Origin: Morinoia aosen
Lineage: Eukaryota > Arthropoda > Malacostraca > Amphipoda > Talitridae
Direction of reading: 5' to 3'
DNA length: 64,000 nucleotides
NCBI GenBank assembly: GCA_030386875.1
Contig: CM059571.1
Span: forward strand, 22,686,355-22,750,354
In this document: piece after piece, positions 21,916 to 33,800 of the stretch
Position numbering within the stretch: the stretch's first letter is position 1
How the letters are laid out: each line of letters opens with the position of its first letter
The notes under the pieces: model-generated
Database searches by the model: none
Seen by the model: only the letters and a program-made list of their open reading frames with translations
What the model was told of the DNA's origin: nothing
Translations under genes and position numbers: made by a program

Positions 21916-23846
21916 CTGACAGTTCAATCTTGAAATCCCTTGCAACTAACAAACAGTCTATAATTTGTAAGCCCGATATGGGCAACGATGTAGTTTTAGT
22001 CGATCGTCAAAAATATCATGAAAGCATGCTCAATTTAAATTCTGATACTTCAAAATACGTTGAGATTACAAAGCCAATAAGTAAAATAGTACTAATATGT
22101 GAATGTAAAATAAATAAGTTTTTACGCGGGCTGAAAGAATCAACAAACACAGATTCAAAAAATTTCTCTAACCTGCATGCGTCAGGTTTTCCCCTGCGGG
22201 ACGATCTACCAAAAAAACGCCCGATTTTCAAGATTTCAATTTAAGAGAATTATATCTGCTTGCAACACTCCCATTATAAAGTAAGTAAACTCTTGACCCA
22301 GTCCTTGCTCATATAACTACATACAAATCAGTCTACAGCGCTTTCAAATTTAGTGAAAATATTAGAAAACTTCCTAACGTTAAAGTTGACTACGGTTTCA
22401 TTTGGCGTAGATTCACTTTTAATTAATATCCCTCCTCGTAAACTATTGATATCTGTCTAAAACGGGTATTTTCGGAGGGTAAGTCAAAATTTTTAGGTTT
22501 ACTTAGCAACTTGTTCAAAACTTTGCTAGAATTATCAGTGATGCATTCCTTTATTTTTGTAGGCAAATTTTTACCAACAAATAGACGGTCTGGCAATGGG
22601 ACTTCCTTTAGCACCATCACTCGCCAACATCTTTATGTGCTTTCATGAAACAAAATGGTTTTATAAATTTCCTCCTGACTTTAAGCCGTTTTCTGCAATC
22701 GGTACATGGACGACACTTCTGTTATTTTTCGCAATCTATCACGCGTCGAACAGTTTTTGAACTAGCTTAATCTTAAGCATAAACCAATTAAATTTACCGT
22801 GAAGATGGAAAAGAATGACAGTTGGCTCTTTTTAGACTGTCTCGGAACAAGGAATAATGATCAGTTTCAGACATAGGTGTATCGTTAACCCACTTTTTCT
22901 GGATTAGGTTGTAGTTTTTTCAGTTTTTGTTTAAATTTTTTAAAAATGATTGTATCCAAACTTTGATTAACAGGGTTACAAAGGATGATCAACTTATACA
23001 TACGTGCATGGTAAATTTGAATTTTTGTACGCATATTTTTCTTTTACAGATAATGGGCTTCCGCTGAGAAACAACACGCGTTGCAGGCTGCCGAAGAAAA
23101 CAATAAAGATCAGTTCTACTGTTTATTTCCGGGCACCGTCTGAAAAGCTGTCACGTGGATAAAAATTACTGAGTGCAAAATATTTCCTTACCTTTACTTT
23201 ACACGTCACTAGGGTTAATCATTTCAAGGTTGCTTATTTTTTCCGGTACAAAGAGACGCTTCCTAGTGATATGCGAGCCTCTTTGGTAAACTTTTACAGT
23301 TGTGTCCAGTGCACATCTTCGTACGTCGACATGACATCACGAAATTTCTATATCAAAGTGGCAGAGCATAGAGGTAGAAGCTTCCGTACTGGGAATCAAC
23401 TAGCACACCCATCGCATTCTGCAGTACGAAATCATGTCGAAAAATTCAATGTCCTTATATCTACTACAGACTTCAAAATTTTAGATTCTTCTTCGACCCT
23501 AAATGACCTCAGGATTTTCGAGTCCTTGCACATTTTCAAGCGAAATCCTGATTTGAACAATATGGACAGTTCCTACTCTTGGCAAATAGTAAATAGGTGG
23601 AAACCTCATCATCATCAGCCTAATTTCTTTTCATTGTTATATTTTGCGTATGTTTTTTGTGCTTCTTTGTTTTTTATTGCTTATATAGCATACTTTACCC
23701 TTTTCACTCACACGATATATTTTTAGTACTTAATATTCATTGTACTTTAATCTTTTATTTCAGACGCAATGATTATTTATGTTAGAACTGATGATAGAGC
23801 GAGACTTCGAAACGTTTTCTTTGTAAAGAGGATTAATTTTCACGTA
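21916..23846 (+). pseudogene. Penelope-like element, decayed copy B (N-terminal, RT and GIY-YIG regions)
   Basis: The leftmost ORF (21930-22244) encodes SLATNKQSIICKPDMGNDVV and VDRQKYHESM, the conserved segment before the PLE reverse transcriptase. Farther on are QIDGLAMGLPLAPSLANIFM (around 22580-22640) and YMDDTSVIFRNLSRVEQFLN (around 22700-22760), the RT catalytic motifs. At 23271-23726 come YSCVQCTSSYV, EHRGRSFRTGNQLAHPSHSA and DFKIL, the GIY-YIG endonuclease of EN-positive Penelope-like elements. Stops and frame changes separate the blocks, so no full protein is encoded. It is inverted relative to copy A. Confidence 0.8.
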
Positions 23847-24447
23847 ATTTTTTACGTTTTTAAATTTCCGATAAGGTTGGGATTAAAGCATACCTTCTCT
23901 TTTCAAAACACAGGATTTAATACGCTTAGAAAGACTGAGATTTACTAGAAAAGAATTAACCTGCCGTACATAATATTTGGTACCCACAAAGAGCTAATCT
24001 TACATAGATGATATTAGGTAAAAGCGAAGGGCTAGTCTGACATGAATGACATTTGGTACTAAACGTTACCAGCGAAGAACCGATTCACGCTACGACATGA
24101 GAGAAAGTAATTAGGCGCTTTTGATTAAACTGAGTGAGCGAAGGTACTCAGCTTTATGAGAGAGGCTGCAGATGACCTGAAGTGCAGGAGAGCGTGCCAT
24201 CGTGCCATGTTGGAGGCGATACATATTGGCTTACAAGTATTAAAGCACGATGATGGTTGTCATGAGTGTTTGTAAGGTTTACGGTTGGAAATTTAGTGAT
24301 GGTATATAGGTTACGACAACCCGCACCGCCCCAAACGGGAGTGGCTGCAGGAGCTAAACGACGCAGTTCTCGCCCGTCTGAAGTGCCGTAGAACTGTCTA
24401 GGTTGCCTTACTTTATGCCCGGCCGTTTCGGGCCAACCGCTTAACGC

Positions 24448-24680
24448 TTTGACTGCCGCAGGTTAACTGAAGTTCAATTTTCAATTTAAATTTAAAGTTA
24501 ATTATAGTAAGCAATGTTGAAAATGCCAAACAGTAACTGGAACATGTTTTCAATTAGCTTTGATAAAGCATTTTTTAAAATTGAGTTTGTGACAACTGGT
24601 TGGTCAGCAGCTTAATGAAAACTCCCTCGGTGACCAAATATGGCTCACGTCGCAGTGAAAGAGTTAAAGCTGGACGTTTT
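24448..24680 (-). repeat. Dispersed repeat family C, copy 1
   Basis: On the minus strand this segment shares TTTCACTGCGAC, GGTCACCGAGGGAGTTTTCAT and ATTGAACTTCAGTTAAC with 45790-45965 on the plus strand, in the same order. The family is unidentified. Confidence 0.5.
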
Positions 24681-25814
24681 TGTTTGAACGATGTTTAACA
24701 ATATCAGTATCACCCTAACGTACATGGAAATATACCTAAATGAATTAATAACCTATAAATGAATTTTTATTAGGAATTCTTCCTAAAATGTCAATTAATA
24801 GCACTGTACATAAAAGAATTATAGACTTGAAGATGTCTTGAGTGGCAACTATTGGAAACTCTGAGTTTGTCCGGAGAGGGACCTCGACGAAGCCTGTTTG
24901 TGACGATAACGCCGCCTGGAGAAGCTTTTTCCCCGAAGGAAGGCTTCCTGACTATTCGTAGAATAAACATTGTTGACATTAAATAACTCGTGACGAACTG
25001 TTTCTTCAACCATGATCGATTCAGTTATTTTTGGAGATTCGAAGTGGATACGCAGGCCTGTCGTACCTCTCCCGAGTATTCAAAAGTGCAGGAATATCCT
25101 TCATTAGACGAGAGATACGATGAATCAAATCACGCTCATACGCATTTCATTTGAGAACATTTATATTGTATTTGCTAATGACAAATCAGCTCATGATCAG
25201 TTTCCTTTAAAAAAATCGACAGATTGGTGTCGAGCTAATGTCATGATTTACCATCATTTCGATATTTGAACGTGTATTCGTAATAAGTACGTTTTTTCTG
25301 AAGGGAAATCGTTTCACTAATAAAGTTAGCGTTTCCCCTTTTTCTGAAAACACACATCGTTTAATGTAGTCACCACGGAAATTATGTACGTAATTCACAT
25401 CATGTCTGGCACGAATACATTTAGTGATTTCCTAACAGTTTCAAATAATTTTCTCCTCAAATAAAATGAATTTTGAATATAATATCATTTATTCCAGCTG
25501 AGAAAGAGGTTAGCTTCTAATTGAGACTAAATTTAAGTTATTAGATGCAATTTGCTAGAAAATTGAGCTGTTTCAAAATAACCTATTTTTAAGGAAAACT
25601 GTGTTCGAGAGGTCAAAATTTGGCACTCCGGTAGCGGCTTCATATTTTTTTCGAAATTTAGGTCTCACCAATGTGTACGAGAACGAATTTTCCTGAGAGT
25701 GCTGTCGTAGTTTGCCCAGTTTATTTGAACTGAATTGTAAACGATCGAATGCTTGTAATATGAAACTTTTTCCGCATTTGTGGTTGAACATGTATACATG
25801 CTGGTGGGAGCTTT

Positions 25815-25990
25815 TAATGAGCTTTCTGCGATCAATAGGTAAAGAGAGAGAAACGCGGGATTTCAGAGAATAACTTTGTAGCATCATTTCTGCCACATGA
25901 TTGGGCTTTTTGCAACCAATAGGTGAAAAAACGAGACATTTCGACAATTAATTTTATAGATAGCATCATTTGCAGTCACATGATCCGATA
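25815..25990. repeat. Diverged tandem duplication, period about 93 bp
   Basis: GAGCTTTCTGCGATCAATAGG...GTAGCATCATTTCTGCCACATGAT is followed by GGGCTTTTTGCAACCAATAGG...ATAGCATCATTTGCAGTCACATGAT. The divergence suggests an old duplication. It underlies a chance ORF on the minus strand. Confidence 0.6.
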
Positions 25991-28900
25991 ATCGACTATT
26001 TACAGAAGAGGAATGCTACCAACCAGAAATGCCGATTGCACAACACATAAAAACACTGATATACTTGTTCGCTACGACAAATACCGATTAACACAAATAA
26101 CAAAGTTCATAAACAATGAGTGGCAGCATTTCCGTAGCTTAGAAGAGAATACATGTTTATGAAACATGTATTAAACAAATGGTGATCTCTGCTTCTTCAC
26201 TAACTTCGGGAGCGTAATTAGACAAGTCTCGCGGTAGTTAGACCATATCTAACTTCAAAAAGAGCCTTAATTAAGTATTCATTCTGATCAAGTTGAAAAC
26301 TAAATAATTTATGACATCCAGTGCAGTTCTGAGAAGAATAAACAAAATAAATCACAAGGTTTTTTCGCACTTACTAGTTTTTGTCCTAGAAGATAGCATG
26401 CATCATAGTTGCTACGCTCTCGTTCTCTAATATTCTACACTGTACTAATAATAAGTTTGTAACTTCTTTAAATGCGTGTTGTTCGTTAAATCAAGAGCAA
26501 AGGTTCCTCGTCAAATCTTTAGCCTTGATTTGGTTCCCAACCGATGTTAATATGTTAGAGTGAAGGATTGCCTGTTATTTGCGACCCACCCAAACAAGGA
26601 ATTCCTGAGTGATCTCATAGCCTGAGTAAACAATAGCGCCAAATTCCCAAGTTGCAGGTAACGTATACACCCGCACCCTGCGCTAACAGATCTAAGATAT
26701 CCGTCCGTAAAACACGTCCAGTACATGAGACGCTCTCAGGCGCTTTCACGCCGTTGTGTTGGTTCTCGCTACGGAGTGGCAGAGACATAGACACGTTGCT
26801 GCCAGCACAGACATATGGTCAATTGTCATTGAAATTCTAGAAAAATATTTGTGTTTGAACAATTTGGAAAATGAATTTAACGTTTGTTATTTTTAACGCA
26901 ATGTTTCGGATTAGACTAAAAAATTAATTTGTTCCTCTCAAGAGATTCAGTGCGCCAATTTTTCTTGGGCATTCTTAACTATAAGTTATTTTGTAAAATA
27001 CAAATATCCAAAAATACGACTGCTATAAAAATGAAAATTTTACATTATGTGAGCCATGCATACAAAGCATTCTTGAAAAATATATCTGCTAATTACAAAT
27101 CAGTGTGACTAGTAGGATGAGTAATTGAGGAAGCAGGATTTAGTGGTAGTATGCTTCCGATTTCTTATAGACTTGCTAAACTGCGATCGATAGGTCATGC
27201 ACAACAACACTTGTCAAAAAAAAAAAACGAAATCTGCAATGATTTTCATATCTTTCAATTTCGCATTGGCACCACCTTTTCGAGCATACAAATTATGTAT
27301 ATAAAATCCTGTTTCGTCAAATTCTGTCGAATTCAAGAAATTAAATCATTCTTATCTACAATTGCGAGGGAGGAACCCATCAAATTAGGGTTTTCCGAAC
27401 AAACAATAAACAAGAATAAGTTACGTGTGTCAATCGGTACAAAACACTGCAAATCTACGAAGCAATTGACAGTCAACAATCTACGATCTAAGATATAGCC
27501 TCCATGGTTTCTCATGCCACCTTTACCACAATCATTGCAAACATTTACGATTATTATGTAGACAGCAACTAACGTAGAGTACAGTTAACATATCCACCGA
27601 AGACAAGCATAACAATCATGCACTTAAAGGAGCTTTCCTTGACGTTGTAAATGAATCGCGAACAAATAACGAAATTGTTTCGCGCTCAACAATGCGAGCC
27701 ATTCTCGAGCTCAGAACATCTGAACGAGAAGCTGCAGTAATGGAACCAGTGAAGAACCCGTAATACCCCCTTCGAATTTTTTCCCACTTTAAATGGTTCA
27801 GTCAAAACTTGATAATACTCGTAAATGATAAAAAAAGTTAGTTTCCTGTAGGAATATCCAATCAATCGCTAATTACAGAATGCTAATAAATTATTAGTTT
27901 GTTCAGAAGACCTGTCCTATTGAGCCCTCGCTTGTCTAAAAATTGGAACGTGAAGGCTTTTTGACACTTCATTAATTCACGCCATGCTTGGTGTAATAAA
28001 ATGACAAAATTATGCCTAGCTCGAGTCCGAAACAAATGTTGCATTATTTCAGTCTCTGCTCCATGAAAACAAATACCACTCAACCATCACAGAGACAATG
28101 CTCACAAAACAAGGCGTGTCCTGTCTAGAATAAGATCTTTTTCTCAATGTTTTCATACTTTCTAAAGGAAAAAGCACACAGTAGCAGGAAAAAGAATTTA
28201 TCCATTCGTATCATTAAAGTCAGCTACTGAAATTCATAAATCTCTTAACAATCATTGTCATGGGTAGTTAGACGTATTTTTAAGGAAAGATTTTTCCCAG
28301 CTATGAACCATGCACGCGTATACTTGGATAATTCACTATTCTAATGAAGTAGGCCATGATGTGTAACGTCGGGAATATTTCAGTGGTGACGGGAGTTTCA
28401 TTTTGCTTAGGAGTTAATCAGTTGTAATATCAAAATGTGTTCGAAACAATTTTATTTTCCTGACAAAGAAGTAAGTTGTATTTGTTTCATACGTTAGTTA
28501 AGCACTGTATCATTGAAAATCCAAGACACAAGACCGCCAGCTGACCAGTGAGCTGAGAAAAAAGACAAGCTAAATTTGGCACTTAAACCCCAAAACATCA
28601 TGAAAAATATGAAAAAAAGGTTCACGGAAAGTATTTCTTGCAAACACTACCGTTTTTGCTGATAAATAAAAAGAATAGTACAAATCCATTTACACTTTAA
28701 ACACTCCAACCGATTAACAATACTTTAAGCTAATTTAAATATACATTTATATACACGGAAATAGTTCACCAATCCTCATTTCGTTTATATTGTGTTCTTA
28801 GCTCCAGGCTTCGTCGTAACATACTTCACATATTAACAAAAGCTCAGGGCAAATATTGGACATAGAATTCTAAACCAATATTCCCGAAACCATCTTTGGC

Positions 28901-30401
28901 AGCAATCCCTACATTTTACGTGAGTCAACGACCTATACGGCAAGATATAGCCGTGCACGTCGAGACTCGAGCTGAATACCTACTGCGGGAAAAAATAGGT
29001 AGCATTTAATGTAAATTAGGCAAATGAGGATGAAATATGTATGCAGTTTACGCAAAATAAATTAGTCATATACCCGCCAAAATTGTATTTTAGGAATCAA
29101 GAAATATGACGCAGAATCTTGGAGTTCACGCAATAAAAGCCGATAAAAACTACATAAAACTAAGCTTTGTCTAACATTAAGTCAAAACTTACAAGACGTT
29201 CTCGTTCTGGTGAATCTACAATGTAAACAAGACGTGTTGCTTCTAGTGTGAGAGTTGAAATTTGAAATATGCTAAAAAAATAAATGCTACATCCGTTCTG
29301 CGGACAAGTTCCTTCGACCAGAGACACGGGTCGGAGTGTTTCTTCAGGACTGCTACTGCTAACCAGCCGCAATAGTTACCTAATATAAATGAAGAACACG
29401 GGATTGAGTTTCCTTTACGCTACAAATAGAGATTGTTAAAATTGTCAAAAGAAAAATATTTCTCAGATTTGTCATAATGCTAGTCCTAGAGGACCCAAGA
29501 CTAGCAGCAGGACTAGGCAAATGACGAAAAAATAGATTTTATATCTTTACAAGACTTACAATTCTTAATAATATCAAGTGTGCACCACTGAACGAAGGTA
29601 GAAAAAGGCATTAATTATCTCAGATAAATAAGAAGCAAGCTCAGGAAATCTTTTTTAACATTTCACATGGCTTAGTCGAAATAAGCAATAGAAGAAAGCA
29701 ATACTGTAAACTGCAGTGAAACCGACATCAAGAAGTAGACGCACGTCGCTAATTTAGCGAAAAAATTGCAGACATTTTGCTGTACAACAAATATTAAGTT
29801 CGTCAATAGCACTTACAGAGATGAAAAACTCAGCTTATGATACGGAAGTTAAAAACATTCCAGTAATGCTAAATTGTAAATGCTGTATTCAAGGAAGCAA
29901 TTGGAAGCAACTGTGAGTCGTTGCTCAAAAGCGTATATCCTCAATTCACATAACAAAGAATAAGATCTTTATGGGTCTATCCACTTTAAATCGAATTCTC
30001 AAAGGTATGTACAGTCTCATGGCTACCAGTGCTCTGAATAAGAGCCCAATTCATTCACAGCGACTGACACTCTTTCAGATTACTTCTAGACATTATTTAC
30101 ACTTACACGATTATTCTATGAGACACTAAGCAAAATTAGGAACAGTTTACGATCAGTCAATACGATTAAAGAAGGATGAACCAAACTTAATTAGTTCTGG
30201 TCAGCACCATAATTTTTCCGTACTTCAGCGTAGTTGATGCTCATAGCCTCAGTCACAGCCCGGCAGTCTTCCTACCCCCATCGCCTTCTTAATTCACACG
30301 TCAACTAAATATACGGTAAAATTGAGGTTAATGAGAAGCATTGTTCAAAATCCTGCTCAATCATAAAGTGATGGAGTAGAAACGCGAGGATTTCCAGTAG
30401 T

Positions 30402-30671
30402 TCAACCTCTCCTTCCACGGTCATTCGTTCGATTTTTCCTCTTCCTCAAGCGCTTCCCTCCCTTTCTGTGACTGTGGCTGCCTTTGCCACCTTTTCGCCG
30501 ATGCATATCGGGCCGACGGTGGCTACTGCTGGTACTGCTACTACTGCTGCTGGTGAAGTCTGAGATTAAATTTTGGTTTACACACTGAGCACAGCAAGAG
30601 TCAGGAGGATGGATTTTCCGCGAGCACGATAGTTGAGGGCACGACAGTCGATGGCACTCAAGAAAGCCATC
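30402..30671 (-). CDS. sog: sog terminal exon: second half of CR4 and basic tail
   Basis: Encodes DGFLECHRLSCPQLSCSRKI and PPDSCCAQC, completing CR4, then about ten serines/threonines and about 38 residues extremely rich in Arg, Lys, His and Gly (KGGKGSHSHRKGGKRLRKRK). TGA at 30404-30402. Acceptor TTTACAG. The basic tail could bind heparan sulphate or matrix; that is inference. Confidence 0.9.
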   Translation of the reverse strand, partial: DGFLECHRLSCPQLSCSRKIHPPDSCCAQCVNQNLISDFTSSSSSSTSSSHRRPDMHRRKGGKGSHSHRKGGKRLRKRKNRTNDRGRRG

Positions 30672-30829
30672 CTGTAAAGTAAAATATTTAACTTAAATTA
30701 AATGAAAAATGATCGCTAACAAAGGAATAAATATAATTCAGCTAATTTTCCTAAATAATCATGATAAACGTCATATTTTTACAAAGAACAATTATTGTCA
30801 ATGCCATATCCTACATTAATATCTAATTA

Positions 30830-30860
<31 letters not shown>

Positions 30861-33800
30861 AACCATAATCTACTTATCAACATAGATCTACCCCGATTTT
30901 GGTAATAAATAATTTTTTCTCGTAAAACCTTTCAGGAATTTAAATGAATGATCTGTACAAAAAATTAAAATGAATGATCTGTACAGAGCGGTATGTGATG
31001 GCAAATATTTGTAAATTCAAAAACACTTACTTTGCAAGCGCACTTGATGCACTTGTATATTCCTCCTGGTGATATTCGTGGATGCCACTCTTCGCCATTT
31101 GCGTGAATTATACCCTGCAAGGTAAAGAAAAATGATTACTTATCAAAGAGATCATTCCATATTTTCCTTGTGTTCAATCGTCGATGCGGCACGACTAAAA
31201 TTTATTCAGCTCCCAGCCCATGTTCAGATTAGGCTCCAGTGACTTTACTTTTTACAATTGTTCGCTCTAAAAGAAGAGCTGCTACCTTGCTTGTTTCTAA
31301 CACACACTAATAATCCTCCGATTTTTGTCTACCATATTAGCATGCTCCACAATACAATTATTTTCCCTCGAATTCACACAGTGAAGCAGATGCTAAGGTA
31401 CTTAAACTTTCAATATAGGTGTTATTTTAACGCTATCATAGCAGTGACGTGCAGAAATGAAAAAAATCATAAAGCACACGTCATACTAACTTTGACAGGA
31501 CATCCACCTTCGCTGAGGAGCTGGTTCCGCCTTTCCTGCTCGCGGTCCACTTTGCCATCATCACCTCGAACGCCCGGGGCGGTAGAAGGCACGGCGACGA
31601 CAGGTCTCTCAGGGCAGGTCTTGCAGCAGTTACCGGGCGACAGGATGCTCTCAGAGTGAGGGCAGGACAGGCGCGGGCATTCTACGCGGGAGCATTGTAG
31701 CAGAGGCCGGTGGTCATCACCAAGCTGCAACGATATAGCGTCCATGAGGTGTGTTCACACCAAGGTAAAAATTGTGACAGTTGGTCAGAAAGACTGTTGG
31801 ATCATGCTTCACCAATTGTTTTAAAACTGACAAACACGAAAATTTGAGCTTTAACGCTCGATAAATAAAACGAAGTAATGCCAAGAACGTAGTATTAACC
31901 CTTTCGAGTCTGCCCGGACATGTGTCGAATCAATTTTGTGAAAGCCGACTCGAATGGGTTGAATCTATTTAAATACGAGTACATGCAATGGAAACGACGT
32001 ATAGAATTCAGAGATGAAAGGGGTTTTCTCCCATTAATTTTTCATCCCTATATCCCCAAGAATCTACTTACAATTGCAGAGCCCCGAGTATTGATGAAAA
32101 ATGTCTAACTAATAATATTCATTTACCTATTCACGACTAACGTAGAACTTTAGAGATAGAATTAGGTGAGCATAACCTTCTCGAGCTTTACGTTAAATAA
32201 GAAGCCCCAATTCAGACTATTAATGGAAAATGGCCATTCAAATTTTCCTAGTTCGGTGAAAATTGGGATTATTTCAGTTATATATTTGCCCTGAATTAAC
32301 AAAGAGCAGAGACAACGTCAGAAACTATAATTTTACACTAAATTATGCTTCGTTCTCTTCCCATGTTTCAAATGTCTTACAATGCATTAAAATTTTGTTC
32401 CATGCTCAACTTTCACCATATCCTGTCTTAATAAGTTTTTTTACGTTTTTCATATTTAACTATACGCATCAATAGCGCTCATAAATTAAAAATGGAAATA
32501 AAATTCATAGTTAGACAGTCTCCAATATTCACAACAACTTGGAGGACTCGTGGAACTTCCACGGACAATGTCATCGTTAAAGCTAGGTAGACCCGTGAAA
32601 AAACTCTGTCAACATTACCTAACAAATTCTAACCTTTCTTGCCCAAACCTATGCTAACCGAAGCTATCTTGATAATTTGTCAAACATAAAAAAACGCGGC
32701 ACCGTGAAAAAATTTCATCAACATTAACAAAACTATGCAAACCTAACCTAACATACCCTATCATAACCGAACCTATCCTATCATAACCGTACCTATCCTA
32801 TCGTAACCTAACCGATCCTATCGTAACCTAAACGATCCTATTGTAAACTAACCTAGGCCAACCTAACGTGGCATTCATACTAGGTCTTCTTAGTACCATA
32901 AAGTTCCTGTACATATCTCGAATAGATTGCCTTTCATCCGTTCTTAATCTGTTTCGAAACCTTCTTTATCTTTCTCTGGCTAATTCTCTCCTCCGCTCCA
33001 TTGAGAAGGGCGAACGCAATGTGAGGAGCTTAACAAGACCCCTTATATATAGTATCTTAGTAGACACGATACCGCGAGTCAGAGTGCCTTCATAATAATG
33101 AGAAGCGTCACACATGAGCTTAGTTTTAAGAGTATTAATATATAGATGGTTTTCCAGATGAATGTTTCACTAATTGGTACTATACGTCACCGAAGTATCA
33201 CTTATAACCAAGAATTTTCTGGCATCCAGATCGAATTAACAGAAGATGTGAGCGATTTCGTTTTCCAGAATATATACCTATTTTATTAAGTTTCCTGGAT
33301 GAGAAGTTTATTTTACCGCCTAGACAGTTTCTGATTGGGCCAAATAACATAGGAGGAAATGAAAAACGCTTCAAAAGATGTCCTGATTTCAACAATCTCT
33401 CAAATTTTATCACACACAACTTTGACTCACAGAGGGAATACAGCTTCCGTGCCCAATATGAATTGCCGTATAAAATTACCATTTGACTACCGTGAGGAAA
33501 AAAAAAAAAAAAAAAAAAAAAATTTCTTTCTACATTTAAACATGAATACTCACGGTAAAAGTGGGACTGTTTCAAGTGAATGACTCAGAAAAATATATTA
33601 ATACGAGGATCACAGATACAGTATACAAGCAGTACACTAATTAACCTAGGTATTTATTTCACGATAAATGAAAACTAATGACATCGAAAAATCGTTCGGT
33701 ACGTTACAGGAGATAAAGCCAAGCTAAGTACACCAGACATAACTTCTAGTCACACGAGACAAGTGAACATTTCTAATACTACCAAAGCGGGCACTCACAT

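Larger units (their letters stand above)
23847..30401. other. Intergenic region downstream of sog, no gene recognised
   Basis: AT-rich throughout. ORFs at 25573-25947 (minus, 124 codons) and 27151-27498 (plus, 115 codons) show no known motif, and the first overlaps a diverged tandem duplication. The segment nearest sog should hold its 3' UTR. I found no clear canonical AATAAA on the minus strand soon after the stop. Confidence 0.5.

Noticed and set aside
22423..22620. 65-codon minus-strand ORF
   Set aside because: It is the antisense of the PLE copy B reverse transcriptase; the same shadow occurs over copy A at 17045-17230.
25573..25947. 124-codon minus-strand ORF as a gene
   Set aside because: No known motif, and it overlaps a diverged tandem duplication.
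27151..27498. 115-codon plus-strand ORF as a gene
   Set aside because: AT-biased, no motif, no exon context; chance is likely.
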